A stretch of DNA of 64,000 bases from the NCBI RefSeq assembly GCF_037126465.1, contig NC_088202.1, forward strand, positions 125,378,123-125,442,122, given 5' to 3'. A program made the position numbers and the translations under genes. The notes under the pieces are model-generated. The model worked only from the letters and a program-made list of their open reading frames with translations, made no database searches and was not told the origin of the DNA. Shown here one piece after another: positions 9,931 to 22,325 of the stretch (position 1 is its first letter; each line of letters starts with the position of its first letter). The DNA comes from Ornithodoros turicata. Lineage: Eukaryota; Arthropoda; Arachnida; Ixodida; Argasidae.

Positions 9931-12270
9931 AGACGTGCCTGCGTGGGCGCGCCATGAGGTATGAAAGCTGTGCGGAGGGGCGGCAGCGAAGAAGGCTGAT
10001 TGCGAGACGGCGCCGCCCAGCAATGCTTCGATTTTTTCCGTAGTATTGTGATAATGTTGGTTCATTTCGCATGACATCGGCATCATAACTTCGAAGTTGG
10101 CCAAGGTGGCCATACCTTCGTGGCAAAATCACTCTTCTCTTTACTGCTTTCTGTGTTGAAGTGCGAAATAGATACCACCAATAATATAACGTGATGCTTG
10201 TTGGGGACTTCGCAATATTTACTATACATATGCGTTTTCGGTGCCTGTGCACGCTGTATCGCACTGTGAAGTGCTCGGGCACGCCATAGAGAGATTAGGA
10301 GCACAGTTGTGTGCGGATCAAATATATGCCAATCCATCTAAAGGGGTTGCTGCTCGTACAGTAGGAATGGCACTCTATCGTGCCAATATGTGTGTGCTTC
10401 GTCAGTATTGATGTAATTGATCATGCGTGAAAAGTGGCCCTTATAAAGTGTTGTGTGTTATCTAGTGGAGAAAGACACAGGCATACATCGTGCGAGACGA
10501 GATTATATCGATGTGGCGACGTGTGCAATCCATTGTCTTTTACTTTATTTTACTTATGGCCATAGTTGCCGATGCACCAATAAAACTCCAATCATCATCA
10601 CCATTATATTTTATACTTCTTCGTTCTACGTGTATCATTTGCTCCACTGCCATGAATTGACACTTTCCTTGTATGGCAGCCGCTATACGGTCACCAGGCC
10701 GAAATATATACCTGACACAAATTTATACAATCTCCACCGTCATCCCATCAGCATGTAATAAATACGTTGATAACTTAAACACATTTTCTGTTTGATGCAT
10801 TTAATCGATTTTGGCTTTGTTTATGCAGTACATATCTCGCTGTCTCGAATTGACAACATATCGGTTGCCGTCCCGTACCAACAGCTTCGTTCGTTACCAC
10901 GTTCATAAATCTTGACTTTTCTCACTGGACATGTCACGAAACGAACTCTCAACGGTCACGGCATGAACACAGCGCTCCTTGTGAGAATCCCGTCACCTAA
11001 CGAGGTGGTGACAGCCTTCCCTGTGCTCACGTCCCAAACCCCGGAGCTTCGTTCAACACCTCACAATTTCTCGAACAGCTTTCCTTTGAGGAGAACCTCC
11101 TCTTTCTGCCTTTTGTTAGGACGTTGAGAAACAAGTCCGGTGGTTCACTATGTGCCCCCCCCCCCCCCTGGGGTGGTATTTCCCTGAGCTATTTGGTGTT
11201 TGCTATGAGAAGTTGCCCTGCTGGAGTTGCAGCCTTTAGTATGTTCTCCTTTATCCTCTAAAATCAGGATTTACTGAGGTCTCATTCTTCTCATTCTTGT
11301 ACGTGAGCACTACCTACTTAACGACAAATTCACCTGGTTGCATGTTTCCCCCTTTTTTAGTAGTTTTGTATAGATGTGGCCACAGACTACGAGGTATACG
11401 GGAAGTCGCATATGATATAGAAGCAGTTCAGTTTAGTTTTCTTGTTTTACGTAACGTCTTGTAAATGGGAACGTGGCACACTGGCGACACCTAATCAGCC
11501 TATATTTTTCTTATTATTGCTGTCTGTTGTTTTTGTGTGATACTTCGGCTGCATTGGCTAGCATATGAGGGAATGCACCTAACCATGGGCGCGGTGCTTG
11601 GACGAGTGAGTGATGGTGATGCTGATTGAGGTTTTGTGGTCGATGAAGTAGAAATAGTTAAAAGCCATAAAAACACATATTAACTAACTGTAGAGTGACC
11701 TAAGAAAGAAACCAGTGGATAAGAACACTGCTGTTAAATTGGAATTCATTGACATTACCGATATAAAAAAAAAAACAAAGAAAAAACGAAGTTCTCAAAT
11801 AAAAGGAGTGATTGCCTCATAAGGGGGCCGGGTGAAGAGATAAAACGTACTTGTTAAGCCCTCTGACACATTGACGGCGATGCATTTCGTGTAGTGGACA
11901 CGTGGTGAGCATGTGCAATATAGAGAGAATGGCTCGCCACAATGCGCGTGTGTGTAACTTTTAGGAAGTCCCTCAGAGAGAACGATATAGGAATGTGTGC
12001 TATATAGTGTCCGCGTAAAATAATCTCATATGCCTTGCTGGTTGGTAGTTTTAAAAATAAAAAATAAAAAATGGAGATGTTGGTCCAACTCTACATAGGG
12101 CCGACTACTCCAGCACGCCGATAGGAAGGTTCTAAGTCAACGTTTGTTCCACAAAAGTCATAAGAAAGGAAATCACAGAGTGGCGGTGGTGCAAACATCT
12201 TGCCATTGTAAGCCTCACAGGTGTGGGCATCGTCACAACTGTAGCTGTGCATGATTAAATGATGACAAGA
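9931..12270. other. Anonymous non-coding DNA with a poly-C run
   Basis: Nothing recognisable beyond a C14 tract at 11155-11168 and A-rich patches around 11766-11790 and 12050-12070. No coding domain was seen on either strand. Confidence 0.4.
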
Positions 12271-12322
12271 TGAGGGAGTGAAGTATATATGAGGGAGTGA
12301 AATATATATGAGGGAGTGAAAC
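12271..12322. repeat. 19-bp tandem repeat, about 2.7 copies
   Basis: TGAGGGAGTGAARTATATA starts at 12271, 12290 and 12309. It directly abuts the 3' side of the minus-strand LINE relic at 12323-12560, so it may be that element's terminal repeat. Confidence 0.8.
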
Positions 12323-12560
12323 ACATGTCGATATGCAGCTAGCCGATCACCGAATACTTTCTTGAAGTCAAGAGGGCCGTTGTCATGTCTGTCCAATGCA
12401 TCCTGGAGAACTTTGCGTCTTACTGCGCATACTGCACAGCATTCGCTCGCAGCTGAGCAGTATGTGCTCAGTGTCCTCTGGCACTCCGCATTGAATGCTG
12501 TCTGGTGAGTGAGCTGTCCCGATACCGTGTATAGAAACGCGAGGCCGTGGAGCACGTTCA
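12323..12560 (-). pseudogene. LINE 3' relic: C-terminal zinc knuckle
   Basis: On the minus strand the frame through about 12540-12430 reads DSIQCGVPEDTEHILLSCERM, split here as DSIQCGVPEDTEHILL and SCERM. This is the Cys/His knuckle found after RT or RNase H in I-like non-LTR retrotransposons. A one-frame shift then gives RRKVLQDALDRHDNGPLDF (about 12425-12365), matching the usual tail that follows the knuckle. The frameshift and several stops make it a dead 3' fragment. It belongs to the same broad type as LINE A, and the 19-bp repeats lie just downstream. Confidence 0.6.
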
Positions 12561-14306
12561 GCCAGAATCAGTGGAGTAATTATTCCACTGGACTGGGCGC
12601 CCTTGGCGATATTGGATATGTGAGGTGGGGATATATCCTGTGGAGCCTATATCTTGTATTGGGTGAGGTAAGGTAAGTAAGTTATAGTGATCTGAGGTGA
12701 GAGAGTAGCAAGAAAAATTGGAGATGTTGGCTCCTAAGACTTTGAACATGGCTACTGCAAATCACTTACACGTGAAAGTAAGTAAATAAATATGTGTGTC
12801 TGTGAGAGAGAGAGGGAGAAGAGGAGAAGGATTAAGATAAGGGTGGTCTCGATGTTCATGAGAATTTCCACCGGGGCTCCGATCGCTCGCGCCTTAGCTC
12901 AACCAGCCCCAACAACTTCCTCAAGCATAATGAACGGCAGTGTAGTCGGTCCACAGGAGCACAAAGATTACGCGGATCTGAACTACAACGAGAGCAGCAC
13001 AGCAAGACGCGTTCTGCGTTTTCAGTTTCGCCACATGTACGGCGATTCGATGAGGGATGGTCCCTGTCACGCTGCTTGCTTATACCCTACGCATCTCACC
13101 TACATTATCGCACGTGCTTCTCACGTAATGCTATACCGTGTGCCCCATAAGCATCCGAGTTGAATTGCACTCAATATGCGAACGAAAGCAACAGGGATTG
13201 AGTGTGTCACAGTTACGGATAAGTTTGGAATCTCACGATACCTTGTGCTCATTTCTTCCTCCTTCTGTATACAGTTGCCGACGCTTCCAAATGCCGTGGC
13301 TTCTGACCTTTGAAACGTTGTATACAAAGTTAAAAAATCACTTAGATACAGCCCTTTTCAAGCGCCGGGTATACAGTCTTATCTTACGTAACTACATAGT
13401 ACGGGCCCCAGCACACTTTTACATTCGCGATGCAGATTACGGTTTTTACGTTCCTGCAGGACTGCATGGAAGACAAATACACCTGCACACAACTGCTATC
13501 GTGCCGACAGGAAAATGAAGAGCAAAACAAGGAAAGGTGTACACACAAAGCAACAAAAAAATTGATACCATCGAGGAAGCCAAGCAGCCTGGATTTGGGG
13601 ATTTCTCTTGAGCGGTTCGAGGTATGAATCTGTTAGCCACGGTTTCATCTGAAGCACAGAACAATTTCTCGTATTCCAAATAGTATCGATGTAGAGGGGC
13701 GATTCATCTCGAACACTGAGCCCTGCTGGATCAATAACAAAGGCACGGGAGACAGTTTTCCCCGCTTCCCTTTCAGAAGCAAGTGGTGCCTCTCCCCCCT
13801 TTCTTGAGCTCCATCCTAGTCATTGGGAGTTATTGATCAGGCCGCTCCAACTAATCGCTAATGCATTACGGAATTGCTCTTAAGCTGTTCCCCGTCCAAG
13901 GCGAGAATCGTTCCCCTGAAAGGTGAGGCAAGAGATGGATGAGATTGCACGCGCTGCGAAAGAGAAGCTTGACTCGAGCACCCACTCGGGGACCTTTCGA
14001 CGATGGAGAATAAACAAGCGAGGAACGCGCGTAGGAAATGCGAAGACGAGCGGACCGAGTTACATATGGGTCTTCCCTCTTGGAAAGGGTTGTGGTGATG
14101 GATGGCTAATCACGGACAGTACTTTTTCTTACCTTCATAGCCCTCTCGATGGAGTCACGTCATAAAGTGACTGGAGTTCGGCTTCTAGCAGTGTGTATAT
14201 ACGGTTCGAGTAAGAGGTGTCCTGTAAGTCGTGAGATTATCTATAGTTTGTGCTTTTATTTTTAGACTGGTTGAAGGAAGCTTACAAAAACCTCGTTTCC
14301 GCAGAG

Positions 14307-14337
<31 letters not shown>

Positions 14338-17000
14338 AAAGAATATTTTTGAATTAATTATACCGTATGACTGTACTCTCAGAAAAAAAACACACAAAAA
14401 AGTACTAATTGTGGTCATGTTTGGAGACTAAATGTCGCAACGATTGATCTGTTTCGTGATGAAATCCACGGGGAGATTATGCGAAGTTTACAGAGTATTT
14501 ACGGTGCTGAGGAGTAAGTTTCAGGGTCAGGGGACTAAAACTTAAAAGTAATTGCTTTCTGGGGCACTTAAAGTTGTAGTTCCTCCACAGCTTCTTTTAT
14601 TTCTAAGAGAAGGCGACAACTGTTATTATTAACCGCTATTGACAGAGAGCAGAAAACGAACTGCGGCTGCGTGATCCTTAGTTGCTGGTTTGTTACACGT
14701 CGCTGTGGGAAGCTCCTCTAATCTGTGTTAAATTAAAGGACTCAAGCTTTCGAAAGCCTCATCAAACGGGAAGCGAAATATCTCGCATCTCTCACCTCTC
14801 CTCGTTCCCTCTTCGCTCATTTCTCGACTCATACAATCACAATTGCATTGGAGAGCTTGCAAGAAGAGAAAGAAAATCAAACGGAAACGCACATCCCCCG
14901 CCACCCCCTTCACTATTCGAAGGGTACACGTCGCGGAATGCTGCCTCTCTGTTGTTGCTTTTGATGTTACACTCGATGCGGTAGCACTCTTTCTATTGCC
15001 ACAGACAAATCCACCACCACCTTCCTTCTCGCTTTGCTCTTTCTATATTTGTGCGTCGGCACCGCGCGAACAGGGTCCTGAGCGCGGCGCGGGCATTCCA
15101 ACACCGGCTCCTCCGTCCATCACTCCTTGGCTGTGTTCCCTCTCGCATACTTTGCGCGGAAAACATTCGAGGTATGTATATGCCATATTGATTTGTTGAT
15201 ATCCGAACTCCATCGCCGGCACTGCATAACGGGAGACGCTTCGCGCTTGTTCTCGGCGTTTCATTAAAATAACTTGTTCCCGTCGCAACCAATTTCGGAA
15301 TGTCACGTTCGTCCCTTTTCTTCTTCTTTGCGAAAAGCGATGTAAACAAAAAAACAAAAACAAAAAAGTTTTGTCTTTTTCGGGGATCGTGTGGTTCCTG
15401 CGTGCGGCTTTTAATTTATGGCCTTTTTTTCCGGTTCTGGTTTGTTTCCTTCCATTTTAGCTATACACCGGCTTTAGCGAAGCGTTCGCTCCCAGAAAAA
15501 AAAGTACCCGTTGGGATTGCGTAATCAATATCAACATCCGAATGTTTGTGACGGAAAAATATGTGGGTCGCCCGTGTCTATAGCGCTTTTCTCTGTCGTG
15601 TTTTCGAGGTTGCCTTCTCAATTTCATGCGCGAGTCCTGCATGACGTGAAAAATGTACGCGCGTTTTTAATCTATGTGCACGCGAAGAAGCTTTGGATAT
15701 TCATCATACATTTTACTTGAGTTGCCCGCGTTCCGTCCTCTCGAATAAGTTCAATTTCATCGGCGACAAAGAAACCGTTGCATAGATAAGTTTGTACCCC
15801 ATTAATCTACGTCGGTTTGCCAGTACTGCGCATGGCACCCGCAATAAACGGGTAACAAATTAATCAAATTAATACGCGACCTGTTCGTGTAAGACAGCGC
15901 TTAGCTTTAGAGGTATATATTCACTGAAGAATTTTTTTTTACTATACTTATTCGAGCGCAAGTACGGGAACAAGTCCGGTGAACGATTCATACGTTTGAC
16001 CCTCGCTCTAAAGTTTAAATTACATAGAGCTCCGCACAAGAAACATACACGACGACGAGGCGCTATGAGGCATCATTTGAAACGTGTTCAGCATCGCCAC
16101 GTTCCAGTTGGCCGCGTCTCCTCACGCTACTAACCCAAGTCTGGACCAGGACCAGCACACACACGTGTCCTCGACTTGTCATACCGCATGGCCAGGTTCC
16201 GAATTCCGTGCTAAAAGGACGAAAATTCCGCGTTGTTCAGCGCACAAAAGAATACGTGATGTTCAATGATCTCTCCACTGTCGCGACTCTCCGCGCGAAC
16301 GCTAGACTCGTACGCATCTTGAGTACCGTACTGAAATAATGCATTTTAAATACTCTGGCGTATTTGGGTATTTTACTTAGAACGTTTTCCGAAAGACACT
16401 TGCACTTAAATAGTCTCTCTCGTTTCTTTCTCTCAGAAGCAGTATCTTCCTACTCAGTACCCTAATCTTTTCGCTTAATTGCCTCTTTGTCTTCGTGCCA
16501 TGTTCAGGTTCACAACAGGATTCGATTCGACGGCCTTGCTCTTGTAACGTCGTATAGTGGATGAGGCAATTAAACACATCATTCAGTTGAGGCATTGCTC
16601 TTATTTTCAATGCATTGTGTAGATGGACAACGGGCAACTATACTTCGGGACAAGTCAACTGCTACAGATCAACTCCGCCCACAAATCTAAAGACGTCTGT
16701 GATTGGCTTAGGGAGGCGCATGACGCATCCGAGTTACAACGTATAGTGCGCTCGTATGGTTCAAATTGTTGCATGTCCACTTATCATGATGCGAAAAACT
16801 CTCCGGGGACGATATACTCATGCCGTATTTGCATGCATTTAAAGCAAACACGTCAAATGTTGGCGTTACCGAAACATGTGAATCGACATCCCCATTTTCC
16901 TGGCGTCCGCCATCTTCTCACATGCCCCATTCTTAATGTGCTGACGGACTATATTCTCCGCAGGCGGTGATACATCTCTGTGCCGGTAGCTCTTGAGATT
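12561..17000. other. Anonymous non-coding DNA with a CA microsatellite
   Basis: There is a (CA)n microsatellite at about 14307-14333 and short GA-rich and A-rich tracts (12805-12835, 15345-15370). Many short frames exist on both strands, but none shows a domain, signal peptide or repeated protein motif that would support a gene. Confidence 0.4.
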
Positions 17001-17004
17001 TCCC

Positions 17005-17340
17005 GGAGTATAGAGTTTATTCCCATGACGTCATCCGCAGGGAAGGGCCACTGTCGCAGGCAGATTTTGCCGCCGTATTGTAGGTCCTCAGGTTTTGATC
17101 GTCTATGCCTTCATCCACATCGCATTCATGTGGTGTTTCAAAATTATTGTACTGTGTGAATATTATTTTTACCATAATCCAAGTAATCTCCATATCTTCT
17201 AAGTTAATTGTGCTCTAAATAACACATGGCAGAGAAAGAAGACTGGAACCAAACTTCGAGGTACCTACATCTTCGCGGCGATTTCGCCTTTTCAATAGTG
17301 CCCTCTGGAGGGGTGACGTCAGGGAATAAACTCTATAGAC
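17005..17340. mobile_element. Inverted-repeat element with GACGTCA arms
   Basis: The left arm, about 17005-17085, contains AGTATAGAGTTTATTCCC and ATGACGTCATCC. The right arm, about 17258-17340, contains the reverse complement (TGACGTCAGGGAATAAACTC). Similarity continues inward with mismatches (GGGCCACTGTCG against GGGCACTATTG, GCAGATTTTGCCGCC against GCGAAATCGCCGCG). The central 170 bp is AT-rich. No coding content. Confidence 0.6.
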
Positions 17341-17411
17341 CTGACCAATTGACTTGACCAACTCGAAATGACCAAGAACACTGTGAAATGCAACTCCTTC
17401 GACGAGCGAAT

Positions 17412-17434
17412 GACTATATATATATATATATACG

Positions 17435-17469
<35 letters not shown>

Positions 17470-17470
17470 A
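17412..17470. repeat. (TA)n microsatellite
   Basis: An alternating TA tract is broken once by ACG and once by AAT, giving two blocks that can each fold on themselves. Confidence 0.95.
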
Positions 17471-17559
17471 CAGTAATCACTTTCGTGACCAATACTCAAC
17501 AAGCTTAAATGTAGGTTAAATCATTTTTAATTGTTCACAGGCCCACTCGAATTAGTTTC

Positions 17560-17703
17560 TTTCGGTTTAGAATCGGTAGATAGAATCTATTTCTGGTAAT
17601 GGAAACGAAGATATTTTTATTTCTGTTTCTATAATGGTTTCCTGTGGAATTTGGTTATTTAATGTTTCTCGTTTCCGTTACCATTTCTGGTAACCAACCC
17701 TGG
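17560..17703. mobile_element. Terminal fragment of the hAT-like family seen at 497-1160
   Basis: The right end reads, on the minus strand, CAGGGTTGGTTACCAGAAAT then GGTAACGGAAACGAG. This is the same type of terminus as the insertion in the gypsy integrase. Degenerate GGAAACG/TTTCCGT motifs fill the interval. The opposite end was not found, so it is partial or decayed. Confidence 0.5.
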
Positions 17704-17709
17704 ATATTC

Positions 17710-19190
17710 CCATCATTATAGAAAAATATAAAACCGGCTCAACCACACCGAAAGGCAATAAGCATTTTAAAGCACGACGCTTGAAGCGTCAGGTCTATTT
17801 AATACCCATCATTGATTACAACACAAAAGATCGAATTCATGAAGTCATCTAGCATTTCAGCTTACGGCCCGTGTGTCAGAACATGCATATAGAGACCATA
17901 GCTGCAGTAGCGCATCTATAGACTATAGCATTGTGGGGTAATAGCGACAATCGACATCGACATCTGTGTACCACCCAAAATCACAAACCACCACAAGCAG
18001 GGCACATTGTTGCGAAGCTGACGCTTTCTCTATATGAACCGCTGACTTTCATCGTGTAGCAAAAAACCAGACGCATTGACTGAAATGTTCACCTCCATCT
18101 TTTGTCGCCGTCGCATCTCTTCCTCTCTCTCACTCTCGCGTTCGACCTCTGTCAGTGGTGAATATGAAACGCGCATGATGAATGGCTGCTCGAAGCGCAC
18201 CACAAGAAAGAAAAACCAAAGCGACGCAGACACAAAGCCGGCCCTCCTATGGCTTTCGAACCCACCCCATCACCTGGTGTCGAGATTTGACGTACGTTGA
18301 GTTGTACCCTCGGACCAGTGGTAGGAGCGATTTGGGCTTTTAATCCCTCCTCCAAACAAGAAAGGTTGCAATGACTCTCACGCTGTATGAGTATCTATTT
18401 AGATGGGGGATCTTGTGGAAACCGCGAGGGAGGATTACGATAAGTCATATTGTAGGCAGTGCAAAGCGTTGAAGAACTGTGTACACACGGGCTGCGCTTC
18501 ACATTATTTTTATTTTATTTTATTTTTAAAAGAGACCCATGCATCAAACAGCGAGCAACAGCCTTGTCTTTTTACTGCTACGTTCGTTGCGATGTTCCTT
18601 TTGGGCAGCATGTGCCACGCGCTGAAGTGTAAACATCCCAAGTTCAAGGCCCCGAGTTTTTTTTAATAATTTGTCTGAAGCTCAATCGATATTTTTCCTC
18701 CTTTCCATTTTCGATCTTCGCTGGCTGCTTTAAAGCCGTTAGAATATATGACCCCCCATCGCCAAAAGTGCTTTTTCCGCGAAGTGTACGTAACTGTAGT
18801 ATGCAAGAATGGTCATGTGGACCATATTAATGCCGGTTACATTAACCGCGCGATCCCACATCTGCTTTGTCACTTCGGCATTCGATTCACACACGAAGAT
18901 CGGACACGTTGGCCCTAAAATGTAGTTCGCTCTAATGACGGTTGCCGTATTCTTGTTCTCCGAATGTAGCCGCATAGCACATTGGATAAGTATTACGTAC
19001 ATTTTGGACACGCGTACGTCGATGATCAAGTCTGCATACGGCATGCTTAATTTTCCACTTTGCACTCCAGTTGGATTCCCAGTTCATCACGTGTTCAACA
19101 AGGCGCCTGCTCGAACTTGGGCTCCTCCTTTGCAAAGCTGTTCTTATATACGCGGATATGGCATTCGTGAGTTTTAGTAGATACAGATAC
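17710..19190. other. Anonymous non-coding DNA
   Basis: No supported feature. A CT-rich tract at 18115-18145 and an A/T-rich TTTTATTTTA tract at 18506-18530 are the only local patterns. Confidence 0.4.
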
Positions 19191-19192
19191 AA

Positions 19193-19275
19193 CAGATAAG
19201 ATTCTGAGTCATGCACGATGACATTGTTTCCGAGTATGGTAGCCCCACGGTGACATAATCAACGGTCTACTAGCT
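19193..19275. repeat. Dispersed repeat shared with 47618-47702
   Basis: GATAAGATTCTGAGT, then GGTAGCCCCACGGTGACATA and ATCAACGGTCTACTA, recur in the same order and spacing at 47618-47702 (GATAAGATTCTGAGT, GGTAGCTTCCCGGTGACGTT, ATCAACGGTCTGCTA). The element type is unknown. Confidence 0.6.
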
Positions 19276-22200
19276 CTCTATTATCTCATGAAAACCTTGA
19301 ACAGAGGAGAGATGGGAACGCAAAAGTTCATTTCTCCACAATTAACGCGGTATACGTCCATAACGACCTTAGAAAATCCTGAAACCATGAGTCAATACAG
19401 CCTTCAATGCTTAAAAAATTAATTTTGCACACTTTTACACAAATGTACACACACAGATTTGTGTGTTACTTTACGGCAATTACGACCATACTGAAAACTG
19501 AGGAAGGGAAATTTCATGAAACACATCCTACCTAAGTGGAATTATACCCGCATTTGAAATTATTTGTACAACAAATGTACATGAAGTAAATGTAACCTGA
19601 TGATGAGTGATTTATAAATGCCATGATATTTACACAACTTGCCTCACACCTGCTCTTATTGCTCACGCTGACAGAAAGCTCTGAATCTGTCGTGTCACGT
19701 GAAAATAAATATTTTGGGGCGAATTTTATTTAGACGTTTTGCAACCATACGCAATACATGTTTGCCTGCTTTAGCTTAAACGTGGGGGGGGGGGGGGGGG
19801 GGAGATACATATTCGCCTTCCATCTTTAAATTACACGCCTCTTGCACGAAAGTTTTAGTTCGAATAAACCGTAGTCGCTCCTAACCGTTTCTGATTCCCT
19901 CATCGCGGGCTCCTTGACAGTGTGTTTTTGTCTCGTTTCCCATTTCGACGTATGTATCTACCAAGTAGGTGTTGCATAAATGTCCCGACACGTCATAAAT
20001 ATCAGAATGCACTGTTCCATAACTCACTATTCGAGCCCTGGCACAGCACTCTCGTGGTCACGAATGTTCAAATGTCCCTCTATTCCATACCAGGATGGAC
20101 GTGTTTACGCTGTCACTAACGAAATGGAAGTTCCTCAGACTGATGGCCGTCGCTTCATGTTTGCCGGGAAGGACTGAAAAGGAAAACTCCATAATGAGAA
20201 GGAGCAACAAGCTAAAAAGCGGGGAGACGGGAAACGTTGACCAGACGTTGGCATGTCAGTCGGGCAACGAGGGTTACGAGGCCTGAGAAAGCAGGGACGA
20301 AAGGAAAGTCGGGAGACGCGGACCCTTTCCGTCTGTGGATCTGTTTTCTTTCGTCATTCTCGCCGACGGATGCGAAGGGGCTGGCAGCAATGGAAGGGGG
20401 GGGGGATGTGCTTCTCTCAGGTCCCCTAGTTTCCCCTGTATGGAACCGGCGGTATATGGATGTGGTGCGGTAGGTGGGTGAGTGGTTCCTCCCCTTCGTG
20501 GGTCCACTCCGCTGCATCATTCATCATGATGTGACGTGTACCTTCGTTCATTCGCCCGAGAGGCAGAGTTTCTACATAAGTTTAGGAGCATTCACTCAAT
20601 AGAAAGTTAGGGAAGGTACTTGTACGCCTAATGCATTATGCGTGTTGCATGCATCTTGCGATTCTGAGGTGTGGCTGCGAGTCAGTTCTTTCTTTATTTT
20701 GAGGATTTTATCATGCGCTATATCGGTAACAGCAAGGACGTTAATACAATATGCTAACTCGTTGTTGTTCTGCAAAGGAAATGTGTAAAGGATGCTCGGG
20801 GAGTGTTCTAATCGCTCCTTGAAGCTTGGAAAGGACGTTAACGGCAGTAGTACGTTAGCTGTCAATTGTTCATGCGTGAGGAATGAGAAAAAAAAAGTTA
20901 CTGGGCAGTAAATTAATAAACGAATATAGGAATATCCCCATGACAGGAATTAAGTTGTTTCAACAGCATGAAAATGAAATACAACGCGAACAAGAAGCTC
21001 CATATCGCTTCTGTTTCTCAACTTGACTGCACTGTGTTTGCTGACACATGAAGTGTCCTTACAGTTGTGCAGTGATGTTATGAGATATATTTTCTTCCAC
21101 CAGACAGCGCTCATGACGATAACTTCTCCCATACAAATAGCGTTAAGACCTTGGTTGCGGTACTACTAACACCAACATAAACTGAACTAGATCCCTCGCG
21201 ATATCCGCCACTCTTAAAAGAGTCTGTATCATGAAAGAGACTCAAATTGCGGAGATTATTGGTGAAGAGCGCTGAAAGATTTCCCAGGAAATGGATAGGA
21301 GACCCAGAAAGAGGCGACAGAACGAAAGAGCCGTCACGGACACTGGAAAGAAAACATCCGTTGCTATGACAACGAAAGAGTAATCGATTTTGAGGTAGAG
21401 CGCGGGAAATTATTATTATTGTACACGTGTATTGCTACTTTTTCCCGTTCTTATCGTCACGAACGCAATGAAGTAGCAAGGAGAATCAAGTTCGAAAAAA
21501 AATGAATATGTATTTGTTCGACCTGGCACCCCTGTGCCGATTTAGTGGTCGAAGTTCACGGCGGCGAAGTTTTTCTTCGTTTTTATCTTGTGATCGTACT
21601 TCTGTCAGCATAGCGTTTGTTTTGTGCTGGTTCGACGGACAAGACGTTGTTTATCTTAGCGGAACCCACTAGGGTTGGGTGACTTGTTTACGTTCATCTT
21701 TCAGATGAAAGTGAAAGAGAAGAGAGTTCAGAGAAATCAAAAAGCACGAGGTGAATATAAATGTATTTTCTTTTTCTTTTACATTCTATGTATATGGTAT
21801 CTGAAGCGTGTATTGATTACACAACAGCTCAGAATGTATTTTCGTGCGCGGATTTGTAGACCACACTATACGAATGAAGAATTCTGCAGCTACTCATTAC
21901 AACACTCTGCTTTGCAGCATTTATTTCTTCCGGCGTACATAGTAGACAGTGGTTCATTAGTGCGTCAAATGACGCACGACCAGCGATGTATATGCAGCAG
22001 AAGCTTGTTTTTGCAACATTCATTCATTCTTCCATACCGTAACGCGATACTTGTGAAATTTGTTCAGAGCTGTGGGATGGATACAACCTTCTAGGATTCT
22101 CTGTGCTTGATCTTGGGATAATTGTGAATAGTGGATAATTGTTGACTTCTAGTGAACATGTGAATAGTGAATAGCGAACTTGTGAGTAGAGCACCTGAGA
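19276..22200. other. Anonymous non-coding DNA with a G19 run
   Basis: It contains a run of 19 G at 19784-19802 and a G9 run around 20397-20405. No coding feature could be supported; overlapping short frames occur on both strands around 20212-20520. Confidence 0.4.
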
Positions 22201-22211
22201 AGTAGTTTTTC

Positions 22212-22325
22212 GGGGGGGGGGGGGGGTGAGAATGTATGTTAGGTGTAGCAGAAAAAGTGGAAGACGTCTTCAGTTTGTCCTCGTTTTTTCCTTACAAACA
22301 AACAAACAAACAAACAAATAACTTG
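22212..22325. repeat. Poly-G and (AAAC)n simple repeats within a dispersed repeat
   Basis: Poly-G at about 22211-22227 is followed by CCTCGTTTTTTCCTTACAAA and an AAAC tandem to about 22320. The CCTCGTTTTTT-CCTTACAAACAAAC combination recurs at 35085-35120, so the simple repeat is the tail or microsatellite part of a dispersed element. Confidence 0.65.
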